DNA of 64,000 nt, taken from contig CAJQLB010000003.1 of the NCBI GenBank assembly GCA_905479065.1, forward strand, positions 1-64,000, in the 5' to 3' direction. Of this stretch, positions 19,153 through 26,663 are shown one piece after another. Each line of letters begins with the position of its first letter. Position 1 is the first letter of the stretch. The DNA comes from an uncultured Flavobacteriaceae bacterium. GTDB lineage: Bacteria > Bacteroidota > Bacteroidia > Flavobacteriales > Flavobacteriaceae. The notes under the pieces were generated by a model that was not told where the DNA came from, did no database searches, and worked only from the letters and a program-made list of their open reading frames with translations. A program made the position numbers and the translations under genes.

Positions 19153-19614
19153 TTAAGTATTATTTGATATCAATTTTGCAGCAATATTGTCACAGACCAC
19201 GTCTAGCAGTTCAAAGACTTCTAAAAAACCATCAACGCCACTATAATAAGGGTCAGGGACATCTCTTGTTGGCATGTTATCCATCTCTGTGAGTATTAAT
19301 TTAATTTTATTTTGATCAACATTCGTTCTTGCTTTACCTTTTAGATATTGATAGTTTGATGTGTCCATGGCATAAATGACATCGTAAGTGTCAAAATCAC
19401 TTATTTTAAATTGACGGCCTCGTTGATTGCTAATATCGATTGTGTGACGTTTTGCGATTTGAATAGACCTCGAGTCAGGAAACTGACCGATGTGATAATT
19501 ACTAGTTCCTGCAGAATCTACAACGAACATATCAGGGGATAATTTAGATTTTAAAATACCTTCAGCCAACGGAGATCTGCAAATATTTCCTAAGCAAACC
19601 ATTAATATTTTCAT
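19153..19614 (-). CDS. Low-molecular-weight protein-tyrosine phosphatase
   Basis: A 153-residue cytoplasmic phosphatase. The P-loop CLGNICRS has nucleophile Cys7 and Arg13, and the general acid is Asp121 in DPYYSG. The family dephosphorylates tyrosines on BY-kinases in polysaccharide export, or in some relatives reduces arsenate; the intact DPYY loop favours a phosphatase. It begins 12 bases after dnaA, so it is probably co-transcribed with it. The target is not indicated by context. Confidence 0.93.
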   Translation of the reverse strand: MKILMVCLGNICRSPLAEGILKSKLSPDMFVVDSAGTSNYHIGQFPDSRSIQIAKRHTIDISNQRGRQFKISDFDTYDVIYAMDTSNYQYLKGKARTNVDQNKIKLILTEMDNMPTRDVPDPYYSGVDGFLEVFELLDVVCDNIAAKLISNNT

Positions 19615-19626
19615 TGGAACTACTGG

Positions 19627-21054
19627 TTATAAAGACAGTTTTTTCGTGAGATCTTCGACATATTTTCTAAATTGTTTATCAGTTGAGGACAAATTGTCAA
19701 CTGTTTTGCAAGCATGAAGCACTGTAGCGTGATCTCTCTTACCTATTTGTGAACCAATACTTGCTAGTGAAGCTTTGGTAAATTTCTTTGCAAAAAACAT
19801 TGCAAGCTGTCGGGCTTGAACAATATGTCGCTTACGAGTCTTTGATTGCAGGGTATCCACATCCATTTGAAAATAATCAGAGACAACCTTTTGGATGTAA
19901 TCAATGGAAACTTCACGTTTTGTGTTTTTTACAAATTTTTCAACAATATCTTTCGCTAGATTGACAGTGATTTCTTTTTTATTAAAAGATGACTGGGCAA
20001 TTAAGGAAATTATGGCGCCCTCAAGTTCGCGAACATTCGATTTAATGTTTTTTGCAACATAATCAATGACATCATCATCCATTTCTACACCATCACGATA
20101 TAGCTTGTTTTTTAGTATTGATACTCTTGTTTCGAAATCAGGATTTTGTAATTCAGCGGATAAACCCCACTTAAATCGAGATAGTAAACGTTGTTCAATA
20201 TCCTGCATGTCTACTGGTGCCTTGTCACTGGTTAAAATTACCTGTTTGCCATTTTGATGTAAGTGATTGAAAATATGAAAAAAGACATCTTGTGTTCCTG
20301 ACTTACCTGAGAGGAACTGAACATCATCAATAATGAGTACATCAATAATTTGATAAAAATGAATGAAATCATTTCTATTGTTTTTTTTGACAGAATCGAT
20401 GTATTGTTGTGTGAATTTTTCTGCAGAAATATATAAGACAGTTTTTTCAGGATATTTGTCTTTTATGTCAACGCCTATTGCATGAGCGAGGTGTGTTTTT
20501 CCTAATCCAACACCTCCAAATATCAATAGCGGGTTGAAAGATGTTCCACCTGGTTTATTGGCCACTGCAATTCCTGCATTTCTTGCTAATCTGTTTGAAT
20601 CTCCCTCGAGAAAATTTTCAAAATTGTAGCTAGGGTTAAGCTGTGATTCAATTTTGACATTTCTTATTCCGGGTATAATAAAAGGATTTCGTAATTCTGG
20701 ATTTTTATTATTAAAAGGAACGTCAACATCTTGCGATTTCAGAGATGTTCTATTCGAACTAGGTATTTTTTCTGTAAATGGTTGTTTGTTGCCATAAGTG
20801 TTCTCCATTTTGATAATGTAAACCAATTTGGCAGTTTCACCGAGTTCTTTATTCAAGGAAACTTTTAATATTTTGACGTAGTGTTCTTCCAACCATTCAT
20901 AGAAAAATTTACTTGGAACTTGGATGCTGAGTGCATTTTCAGTGAGCTTAACTGCTACAATGGGTTCAAACCATGTCTTAAAGGCTTGCGGTTGAATATT
21001 ATCTTTAATAAAATCTAGACAGTTATCCCATACCGATTGAGCAGTTCTATTCAT
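19627..21054 (-). CDS. dnaA: Chromosomal replication initiator protein DnaA
   Basis: An AAA+ initiator that melts oriC and regulates transcription. It has 475 residues: the N-terminal DnaB-interaction domain (about 1-85), a linker, the AAA+ domain with Walker A GGVGLGKTH (about 180-188) and Walker B VLIIDDVQF, and the C-terminal box-binding domain with GSQIGKRDHATVLHACKTV. The 200 bases upstream contain no cluster of TTATCCACA boxes, so oriC is not evident here. A tetranucleotide run (TAGT)3-CAGT sits in its leader. Confidence 0.99.
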   Translation of the reverse strand: MNRTAQSVWDNCLDFIKDNIQPQAFKTWFEPIVAVKLTENALSIQVPSKFFYEWLEEHYVKILKVSLNKELGETAKLVYIIKMENTYGNKQPFTEKIPSSNRTSLKSQDVDVPFNNKNPELRNPFIIPGIRNVKIESQLNPSYNFENFLEGDSNRLARNAGIAVANKPGGTSFNPLLIFGGVGLGKTHLAHAIGVDIKDKYPEKTVLYISAEKFTQQYIDSVKKNNRNDFIHFYQIIDVLIIDDVQFLSGKSGTQDVFFHIFNHLHQNGKQVILTSDKAPVDMQDIEQRLLSRFKWGLSAELQNPDFETRVSILKNKLYRDGVEMDDDVIDYVAKNIKSNVRELEGAIISLIAQSSFNKKEITVNLAKDIVEKFVKNTKREVSIDYIQKVVSDYFQMDVDTLQSKTRKRHIVQARQLAMFFAKKFTKASLASIGSQIGKRDHATVLHACKTVDNLSSTDKQFRKYVEDLTKKLSL

Positions 21055-21070
21055 TCCTAGTTGTAAATTT

Positions 21071-21088
21071 TAGTTAGTTAGTCAGTCA
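21071..21088. repeat. Short tetranucleotide repeat in the dnaA leader
   Basis: tagttagttagtcagtca is four near-identical 4-base units, 17-34 bases upstream of the dnaA start. A long A run (about 21158-21168) lies further upstream. It may be a leader structure or slippage-prone tract; no function is known. Confidence 0.5.
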
Positions 21089-21256
21089 AAAACAAAGAGA
21101 GGTTGGGTAATTCTCCGGGAGTTTTTATCTTAGACAAATATGTGAACAAAATTCTAAAAAAAAAAATTCAAAACCATTGAATTTTAAGTTTTTTTTTCGC
21201 ATGTTTAATTCGAAAGAAATGTACAACATTATTTTCAAAAGCAGATAACATATTTG

Positions 21257-21652
21257 ATGAAATACAATGAAATACAGATAAGAGTAAGATATGGTGAGAC
21301 CGATCAAATGGGTGTCGTATATCATGGCAATTATTCAAACTATTTTGAAGTTGGTCGATTGGAATGGTTAAGATCCTTAAATATCTCTTACAAAAAGATG
21401 GAATCAGAAGGCATTATGCTTCCTGTAGTATCATTATCAATTAAATACAAAAGACCTGTGCACTATGATGATCTTATTACAATTCAAACAGAATTGGTTA
21501 GGTTACCAACAGCATCGATTGAGTTTTCATATAAATTAATGAATCAACAACGAGAAATTTTGGCTACTGCATCGACAATCTTAGCATTTGTAAACAAAGA
21601 CTTAAATAGACCCATCCGCTGTCCTCAATACATTCTAGATGCCCTGTCTTAA
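21257..21652 (+). CDS. YbgC/FadM-like acyl-CoA thioesterase
   Basis: A 131-residue single hot-dog domain of the 4HBT family that hydrolyses acyl-CoA thioesters. The active-site segment is RVRYGETDQMGVVYHGNYSNYF, with the conserved Asp before MGVVYH, and VGRLEWLR follows. The ATG at 21257 is preferred to the in-frame TTG just before it. It is transcribed divergently from dnaA and its stop overlaps the stop of the convergent YigZ-like gene by 4 bases. Confidence 0.92.
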   Translation: MKYNEIQIRVRYGETDQMGVVYHGNYSNYFEVGRLEWLRSLNISYKKMESEGIMLPVVSLSIKYKRPVHYDDLITIQTELVRLPTASIEFSYKLMNQQREILATASTILAFVNKDLNRPIRCPQYILDALS

Positions 21653-22260
21653 TCAATTTTTTTGATCACTATTTCATGAAGATTAGAAAAAGTCTCATAG
21701 ACTGAAAAAGCATCTTTTTTTCTTACACGAATATTAATGTTGCATTTCATTTCTAAAACCTGTTTTATAATATGAAGTTTTTTCTCTTTAATGACTCGCA
21801 TAACACGATTCATGTTTTGATAGTCAAAAATGATGGCATAGTCAATAGATAATGTTTTTTTGACGATTTTAGATTCTGTTAATACCAAATTAGCTGTTTT
21901 CTTATAGGCATTTATTAAGCCACTAATGCCTAATTTTGTTCCTCCAAAATACCTTACTACCACGATGAGTACGTTGGTTAGTTCAAATGACTGAATTTGT
22001 CCAAAAATGGGAATTCCTGCACTATTTTTTGGCTCACCGTCATCATTGGTCCGGTATTTTACATCATCTACTCCAATGTGATACGCATAGCACCAATGTC
22101 CTGCAGTACGATGCTGTTTTTTGAGTGTTTCAAGATGATATTTCACATCCTCTTCTTTAGAGACATGATAAGCATATCCAAAAAATTTACTATTTTTTTC
22201 TTTAAAGAGAACTTCTTTAAAGGGTTGTGAAATTGTCCTGTATGTATCACGAATTTCCAA
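21649..22260 (-). CDS. YigZ/IMPACT-family protein
   Basis: A 203-residue protein of the UPF0029/IMPACT family. The N-domain has the hallmarks TAGHWCYAYHIG, DDGEPKNSAGIPI and VVVRYFGGTKLGISGLINAYK; a small ferredoxin-like C-domain follows (about 135-203). Homologues include E. coli YigZ and eukaryotic IMPACT, a regulator of translational stress; the bacterial role is uncertain. It follows the EamA transporter gene by one base, so they are co-transcribed. Confidence 0.9.
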   Translation of the reverse strand: MEIRDTYRTISQPFKEVLFKEKNSKFFGYAYHVSKEEDVKYHLETLKKQHRTAGHWCYAYHIGVDDVKYRTNDDGEPKNSAGIPIFGQIQSFELTNVLIVVVRYFGGTKLGISGLINAYKKTANLVLTESKIVKKTLSIDYAIIFDYQNMNRVMRVIKEKKLHIIKQVLEMKCNINIRVRKKDAFSVYETFSNLHEIVIKKID

Positions 22261-22261
22261 A

Positions 22262-23125
22262 TTAAGCTAAAGTTACTAATAAGATTGAGACAATGGCTAA
22301 ACTAATTCCTAACCAATTCATTTTCGATATTGATTCTTTGAATAATAGTAATCCTAATAGTGTTGAAACCATCACAATGGCGACATTATTAACAGTAAAT
22401 AAGGTAGAGCTCTCTAATCCGTTGTATTGAAGAGCCTTAAGTAAATAGATGATAGAATAGTAATTAATTGCACCAAGTATTACACCACCAAAGAAATTTT
22501 TACCTTCAAATTTAAATGTTTTGTTGGCCCTGTTATAAATGAGAATAAGAAGCCCTATAAATCCTGCAAATCCAAATATGGTAGCTGAAAAAATTGGAAT
22601 TCCATTTTTAGGAACATAAGCAGTTTCAAAATATTTAATGGATGCATCAATAATTCCTGAACCTAGAAAAAGTAAAAACGGCAAAAGTAAGCCTTGTTTA
22701 GAAGATTGCTCAGGTTTTGATTTCACAGCAGTTAAGTAAACAGCAATAAGTGCTAAAACAATACCGAAGATCTTTTGAAATTTTAAACTTTCATCGTAGG
22801 CATATAAACCAAAAATAACCGGAATAATTACGCTCATCTTTCCTGCAACTGATGCTACAGACAGTCCATTTCTTTGGGCTGTTAACGCCATTAAGTTAAA
22901 TACACAGATAAAGAGAAAGCCAAGAAATATGGCTCCAAAAAACCAAGTGGAATTAATTATTGTTGTAACATCTACAGTTGAATTATAACTAAAGATGCCG
23001 AAGGTCGCTGCTGTTATGTAATTGACAACAATAGCTTGTAAAGTATGAATTTTAAATCGGTTAAATAGCTTAAATACCACGAATATGGCAGTCGATGCAA
23101 GAATGCTAAGTATTAAATAAATCAA
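22262..23125 (-). CDS. EamA/DMT-superfamily transporter
   Basis: A 287-residue inner-membrane protein with about ten helices in two EamA repeats (roughly 1-130 and 150-287). Typical features are ALTAQRNGLSVASVAGKMSVIIPVI at the end of the first repeat and ESSTLFTVNNVAIVMVSTLLGLLLFKE in the second. The superfamily exports amino acids, nucleosides or drugs; the cargo is not deducible. It overlaps the HAD gene by 4 bases in a four-gene minus-strand run with ribD. Confidence 0.88.
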   Translation of the reverse strand: MIYLILSILASTAIFVVFKLFNRFKIHTLQAIVVNYITAATFGIFSYNSTVDVTTIINSTWFFGAIFLGFLFICVFNLMALTAQRNGLSVASVAGKMSVIIPVIFGLYAYDESLKFQKIFGIVLALIAVYLTAVKSKPEQSSKQGLLLPFLLFLGSGIIDASIKYFETAYVPKNGIPIFSATIFGFAGFIGLLILIYNRANKTFKFEGKNFFGGVILGAINYYSIIYLLKALQYNGLESSTLFTVNNVAIVMVSTLLGLLLFKESISKMNWLGISLAIVSILLVTLA

Positions 23126-23745
23126 AATATGTCTGTCTTTAAATCAAATAATTGTGTTACGTCCTGAGCTGTTGGAATTATATTCCACACATGAATTCCC
23201 ATCTTTAAAGCAGCCTCCGTATTTTCTTTTAAATCATCAATAAATAGACATTCATCAGCTTGTAAATTATTGGATTGTAATACAAACTCATAAATAGAAT
23301 TCGCTGGCTTAGTTAGATGAATATGTTGAGATAGGTAAAATTTATCAAAGCAATTTTTAAAACGGGAGAAGCGAACACGCCCCATATTCTTAATGACCTG
23401 TTGCATATGTAAATCATTGGTGTTACTTAGTAATAAAAGTTTGTATTTGTTTTTTAATGCTAAATTTTCAATAAATTCTAGACGGTGCTCAGGGAAATCA
23501 AGGATCATACTGTTCCAGGCATCAATAATTTTTTGAGAAGGTATTTTTGGAAATTTTTCATTAAAATTTACTAAAAATTTTTTGGTGGTAATGAGTCCTC
23601 TCTCATAATCTAATAATGTATTGTGCATCTCAGATTTAAAATTTTCCGAAACACCTAATTTTAAAAAGTTTTTTGATGTGGCTACTTTATCAAGATTGAT
23701 GAAGACATCTCCAAAATCAAATATGATGGTTTTAATTTTGGACAT
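23122..23745 (-). CDS. HAD-family hydrolase (YihX/epoxide-hydrolase-N type)
   Basis: A 207-residue HAD phosphatase. Motif I is IIFDFGDVFINLD, with the second Asp replaced by Gly as in the YihX-like group. Motif II is LLLLSNTNDLH, the motif III lysine is in LTKPANSIYEF and motif IV is CLFIDDLKENTEAA. The helical cap between motifs I and II fits sugar-phosphate phosphatases. It overlaps ribD by 14 bases. Being next to ribD, it could be the missing pyrimidine phosphatase of riboflavin synthesis, but that is speculation. Confidence 0.85.
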   Translation of the reverse strand: MSKIKTIIFDFGDVFINLDKVATSKNFLKLGVSENFKSEMHNTLLDYERGLITTKKFLVNFNEKFPKIPSQKIIDAWNSMILDFPEHRLEFIENLALKNKYKLLLLSNTNDLHMQQVIKNMGRVRFSRFKNCFDKFYLSQHIHLTKPANSIYEFVLQSNNLQADECLFIDDLKENTEAALKMGIHVWNIIPTAQDVTQLFDLKTDIF

Positions 23746-24715
23746 AAATCTTTAAAGTATCATCATTTATCTGAGTCAGCGCGTTAGATTTGCAGATTAA
23801 TTTTGGAGCTTTTATGCCTTCATTAAAAAGAGATTTACCAATAAACACCCTCGCTTCATCCCAAATACCTGAATCAATAAAGAGTTGTAATGTCTGTGCG
23901 CCACCCTCAATTATGACTGAATTTATATTATGTTTAAATAATTTATCACAAATACTCTGTATGTTCGATTCTGTAACTTTAATCGTTTTAGCTTCTTGGT
24001 TAAACACACAAAGTGTGTCAGAGAGCCTATCATCTTTATCTAAGACTACACGAACAGGATTGTTCCCTTTCCAATCTCGTGTTGTTAGCTTCGGATTATC
24101 GTCTTTAGCGGTGTTTGAACCAATTAAAATTGCCTGTTCTTTAGCACGCCACTTGTGAACCAATTGTCTTGAATAAGGGTTTGTAATCCAAGTGGGTTTT
24201 TTTTCTTTTTTGTTAAAAGGAGCAATGAATCCGTCTAAAGTTTCGGCCCATTTTAGTATGATGAAAGGACGCTTTTTATTGTGAAAGGTGAAAAACCTTT
24301 TATGATGTTGCTTGCAGAGATTTTCTAAAACACCAATTGTTACATTACAACCATTTTTTTTTAAGACATCAATTCCTCTGCCTGCAACTAATTTATTGTC
24401 ATCGATGCAGCCAACGACCACATTAGGAATGTGGTGTTTGATAATAAGATTACTACAGGGAGGTGTTTTTCCAAAATGGCTACAGGGTTCTAAAGTGACA
24501 TAGAGTGTTGCATCTTTCAATAGGGATTTGTTTTTCACGGCGTTAATGGCGTTTACCTCAGCATGGTTGCCCCCATAAGGACTCGTGTAGCCTTCACCAA
24601 TTATTTTGTTATCACAAACAATAACACATCCTACTGCAGGATTTGGGGCAGTGAGACCAAAACCATTTTTAGCAATTTGTAAACAGCGATGTATATATTT
24701 TTCGTGTATCTTCAC
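23732..24715 (-). CDS. ribD: Bifunctional riboflavin deaminase/reductase
   Basis: It deaminates the pyrimidine formed from GTP and reduces the ribose side chain, the second and third steps of riboflavin synthesis. Residues 1-145 are a cytidine-deaminase-like domain with the zinc site His51-Ala-Glu53, Cys78 and Cys87 (EPCSHFGKTPPC). Residues 150-327 are the NADPH-dependent reductase (ILKWAETLDGFIA, IEGGAQTLQLFI). It heads the ribD-HAD-EamA-YigZ run. No other rib gene is in the window. Confidence 0.97.
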   Translation of the reverse strand: MKIHEKYIHRCLQIAKNGFGLTAPNPAVGCVIVCDNKIIGEGYTSPYGGNHAEVNAINAVKNKSLLKDATLYVTLEPCSHFGKTPPCSNLIIKHHIPNVVVGCIDDNKLVAGRGIDVLKKNGCNVTIGVLENLCKQHHKRFFTFHNKKRPFIILKWAETLDGFIAPFNKKEKKPTWITNPYSRQLVHKWRAKEQAILIGSNTAKDDNPKLTTRDWKGNNPVRVVLDKDDRLSDTLCVFNQEAKTIKVTESNIQSICDKLFKHNINSVIIEGGAQTLQLFIDSGIWDEARVFIGKSLFNEGIKAPKLICKSNALTQINDDTLKIYVQN

Positions 24716-24751
24716 TTCACAAAAGTAATACTTAATTATTGGTAATTAATT

Positions 24752-25231
24752 ATGATTATTAGAGAAATCTTACCTCAGGATAACTTGTCTATTAAGGCAA
24801 TTATAACAAGTTGTTTTAAGGAATATGATTTGCCAATTACTGGTTCGTCACTCGAGGATATTGACACAAAACATATGTATCAAGGGTTTCAACAATCAAG
24901 AGCTGTTTATTATGTTGTTGAAGGAGAGGGTAAGATTTTAGGTGGGGGCGGTATAAAACAGTTATTGGGTGCTGGTAATCACATATGTGAGTTGCAAAAA
25001 ATGTATTTCCATCCTGATGCTCGTGGGCGAGGATTTGGACAAAAATTATTGAATTTATGCATAGACTCTGCTAGAAATTTTAATTTTAAGATTTGTTATT
25101 TAGAATCAGCATCTCAACTTAAATCAGCCCTTAAGTTGTATGAAAAAAATGGATTTGAGCACATAGACTCGCCACAAGGTAAAACAGGACATTCTATTTG
25201 TGGAATATATATGAAAAAGGAATTAATATGA
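24752..25231 (+). CDS. GNAT-family N-acetyltransferase
   Basis: A 159-residue acetyltransferase. It starts MIIREILPQDNLSIKAII, with LQKMYFHPDARGRGFGQKLL as the acetyl-CoA loop (about 88-107) and ALKLYEKNGFEHI near the end. The substrate is unknown. It is divergent from ribD, and its stop codon overlaps the prmC start in ATGA. This prmC pairing may mean a role in protein modification, but sequence does not prove it. Confidence 0.88.
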   Translation: MIIREILPQDNLSIKAIITSCFKEYDLPITGSSLEDIDTKHMYQGFQQSRAVYYVVEGEGKILGGGGIKQLLGAGNHICELQKMYFHPDARGRGFGQKLLNLCIDSARNFNFKICYLESASQLKSALKLYEKNGFEHIDSPQGKTGHSICGIYMKKELI

Positions 25232-26076
25232 TTTTAAAAACTCTGCGAAATAATTTTATTAAAACCTTAATTGACTACTATGCGGAGACGGAAATAGTCT
25301 CATTTTTTAATTTATTATCAGCGGATATACTCAAAATGCAACGTATTGATATTGCTCAAAACTTGTATGCTGTAATATCAGGAAAAAAGCAGGAGAAGTT
25401 TCAGAATGCAGTAAATAAATTAAAAAATTATATACCGATACAATACATTATAGGAAACACTGAATTTTATAATTTAACATTAAAGGTGAATGCTGCTACC
25501 TTGATTCCAAGACCGGAAACAGAAGAACTCGTAGCTTGGATTATAAATGATCAAAATAACAAACAAAATATTTCTATTTTAGACGTGGGGACTGGAAGCG
25601 GTTGTATTGCTATTGCTTTAGCCAAAAACCTGCCTGAAGCGAAAGTTTTTGCTTTAGACGTTTCCGAAAAAGCTCTAAGAATCGCAAGACAAAATGCCGT
25701 GGATAACGGGGTTACCATAGAATTTATTGAGGCTGATATTTTTGATGTTGATTTAGGAAATTTACAATTCGACGTTATTGTATCTAATCCGCCATATGTC
25801 CGTGAATTGGAAAAAGAAACAATGAGTCCTAATGTTTTAAATCATGAGCCCCATCTAGCGCTTTTTGTCAAAGATGATGATCCCCTGTTGTTTTACAGAA
25901 GTATAGTAGAGGTTGCTAACAACACACTAAAAAGCAAAGGATTTTTATATTTTGAAATAAATGAATTTTTAGGCAATTTGACACGACAGCTCGTACAGAA
26001 ATTAAACTATTGTAATATTGAACTCAAGAAAGATTTGTTTATGAAAGACAGAATGATAAAAGCGAATAAAAAATGA
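25228..26076 (+). CDS. prmC: Release-factor glutamine methyltransferase
   Basis: It methylates the GGQ glutamine of release factors RF1/RF2 and so boosts termination. The 282-residue protein has an N-terminal helical recognition domain (about 1-75), IPRPETEELV, the AdoMet motif ILDVGTGSGCIAIALA and the catalytic IVSNPPYV. The ATG at 25228, in ATGA overlap with the GNAT stop, is preferred to an upstream in-frame start inside the GNAT gene. It overlaps the LOG-like gene by 4 bases. Confidence 0.96.
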   Translation: MILKTLRNNFIKTLIDYYAETEIVSFFNLLSADILKMQRIDIAQNLYAVISGKKQEKFQNAVNKLKNYIPIQYIIGNTEFYNLTLKVNAATLIPRPETEELVAWIINDQNNKQNISILDVGTGSGCIAIALAKNLPEAKVFALDVSEKALRIARQNAVDNGVTIEFIEADIFDVDLGNLQFDVIVSNPPYVRELEKETMSPNVLNHEPHLALFVKDDDPLLFYRSIVEVANNTLKSKGFLYFEINEFLGNLTRQLVQKLNYCNIELKKDLFMKDRMIKANKK

Positions 26077-26663
26077 TTGATTTAAAAGCAATTGCAGTTT
26101 TTTGTGGAAGTAGTGAAGGCAATGATACTGAAATTATTTCACAAGCTGAGATATTGGGGCATACTTTAGCAAAAGAAGAGATAACCTTGGTTTATGGTGC
26201 AGCCAAAATAGGTATTATGGGTAAAGTGGCACAAGGTGTCCTAGATAATCACGGAAAAGTAATTGGAGTTATTCCGGAGTTTTTGAAATTAAAAGAAGTT
26301 GTTCACTTGGGGTTGAGTCAATTAATAACGACCTCGAATATGCATGAGCGAAAATTAAAAATGCATGAACTTTCAAATGGCTTTATAACGCTTCCTGGTG
26401 GGTACGGTACATTTGAAGAATTATTTGAAATAATGACTTGGGCGCAATTAGGTTTGCATCAAAAGCCAATAGGATTGCTGAATATAAATGGCTTTTACGA
26501 CGACCTCATTAAAATGTTGGACAGAATGGTTGTTAACGGTTTTTTAAAGCTTATAAATTTGGATTTATTGATTGTTGAAGATGATATTGATATATTGCTT
26601 GACAAAATGAGACACTACAAACCACAGGATGTGCCAAAATGGTTGAAAGCAAATAGAACTTAA
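26073..26663 (+). CDS. LOG-family (TIGR00730) phosphoribohydrolase-like protein
   Basis: A 196-residue Rossmann-fold protein with the LOG signature PGGYGTFEEL (108-117) and upstream MHERK (90-94) for nucleotide binding. LOG enzymes release free bases from nucleoside 5'-monophosphates (cytokinin activation in plants); bacterial members act on AMP-like nucleotides and are often misnamed lysine decarboxylase. It overlaps prmC upstream by 4 bases, and its stop overlaps the convergent beta-mannosidase gene. Confidence 0.92.
   Translation: MIDLKAIAVFCGSSEGNDTEIISQAEILGHTLAKEEITLVYGAAKIGIMGKVAQGVLDNHGKVIGVIPEFLKLKEVVHLGLSQLITTSNMHERKLKMHELSNGFITLPGGYGTFEELFEIMTWAQLGLHQKPIGLLNINGFYDDLIKMLDRMVVNGFLKLINLDLLIVEDDIDILLDKMRHYKPQDVPKWLKANRT

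Noticed and set aside
21055-21256. Replication origin next to dnaA
   Set aside because: No cluster of TTATCCACA-like boxes; only A runs and a short TAGT repeat. The gene order does not show a strand switch typical of an origin either.
23122-23745. Assignment of the HAD gene as the riboflavin-pathway phosphatase
   Set aside because: Overlap with ribD is suggestive only; substrate specificity cannot be read from the cap sequence.
26073-26663. Lysine decarboxylase
   Set aside because: The PGGYGTFEE motif marks the LOG phosphoribohydrolase family; the decarboxylase name is a known historical mislabel.
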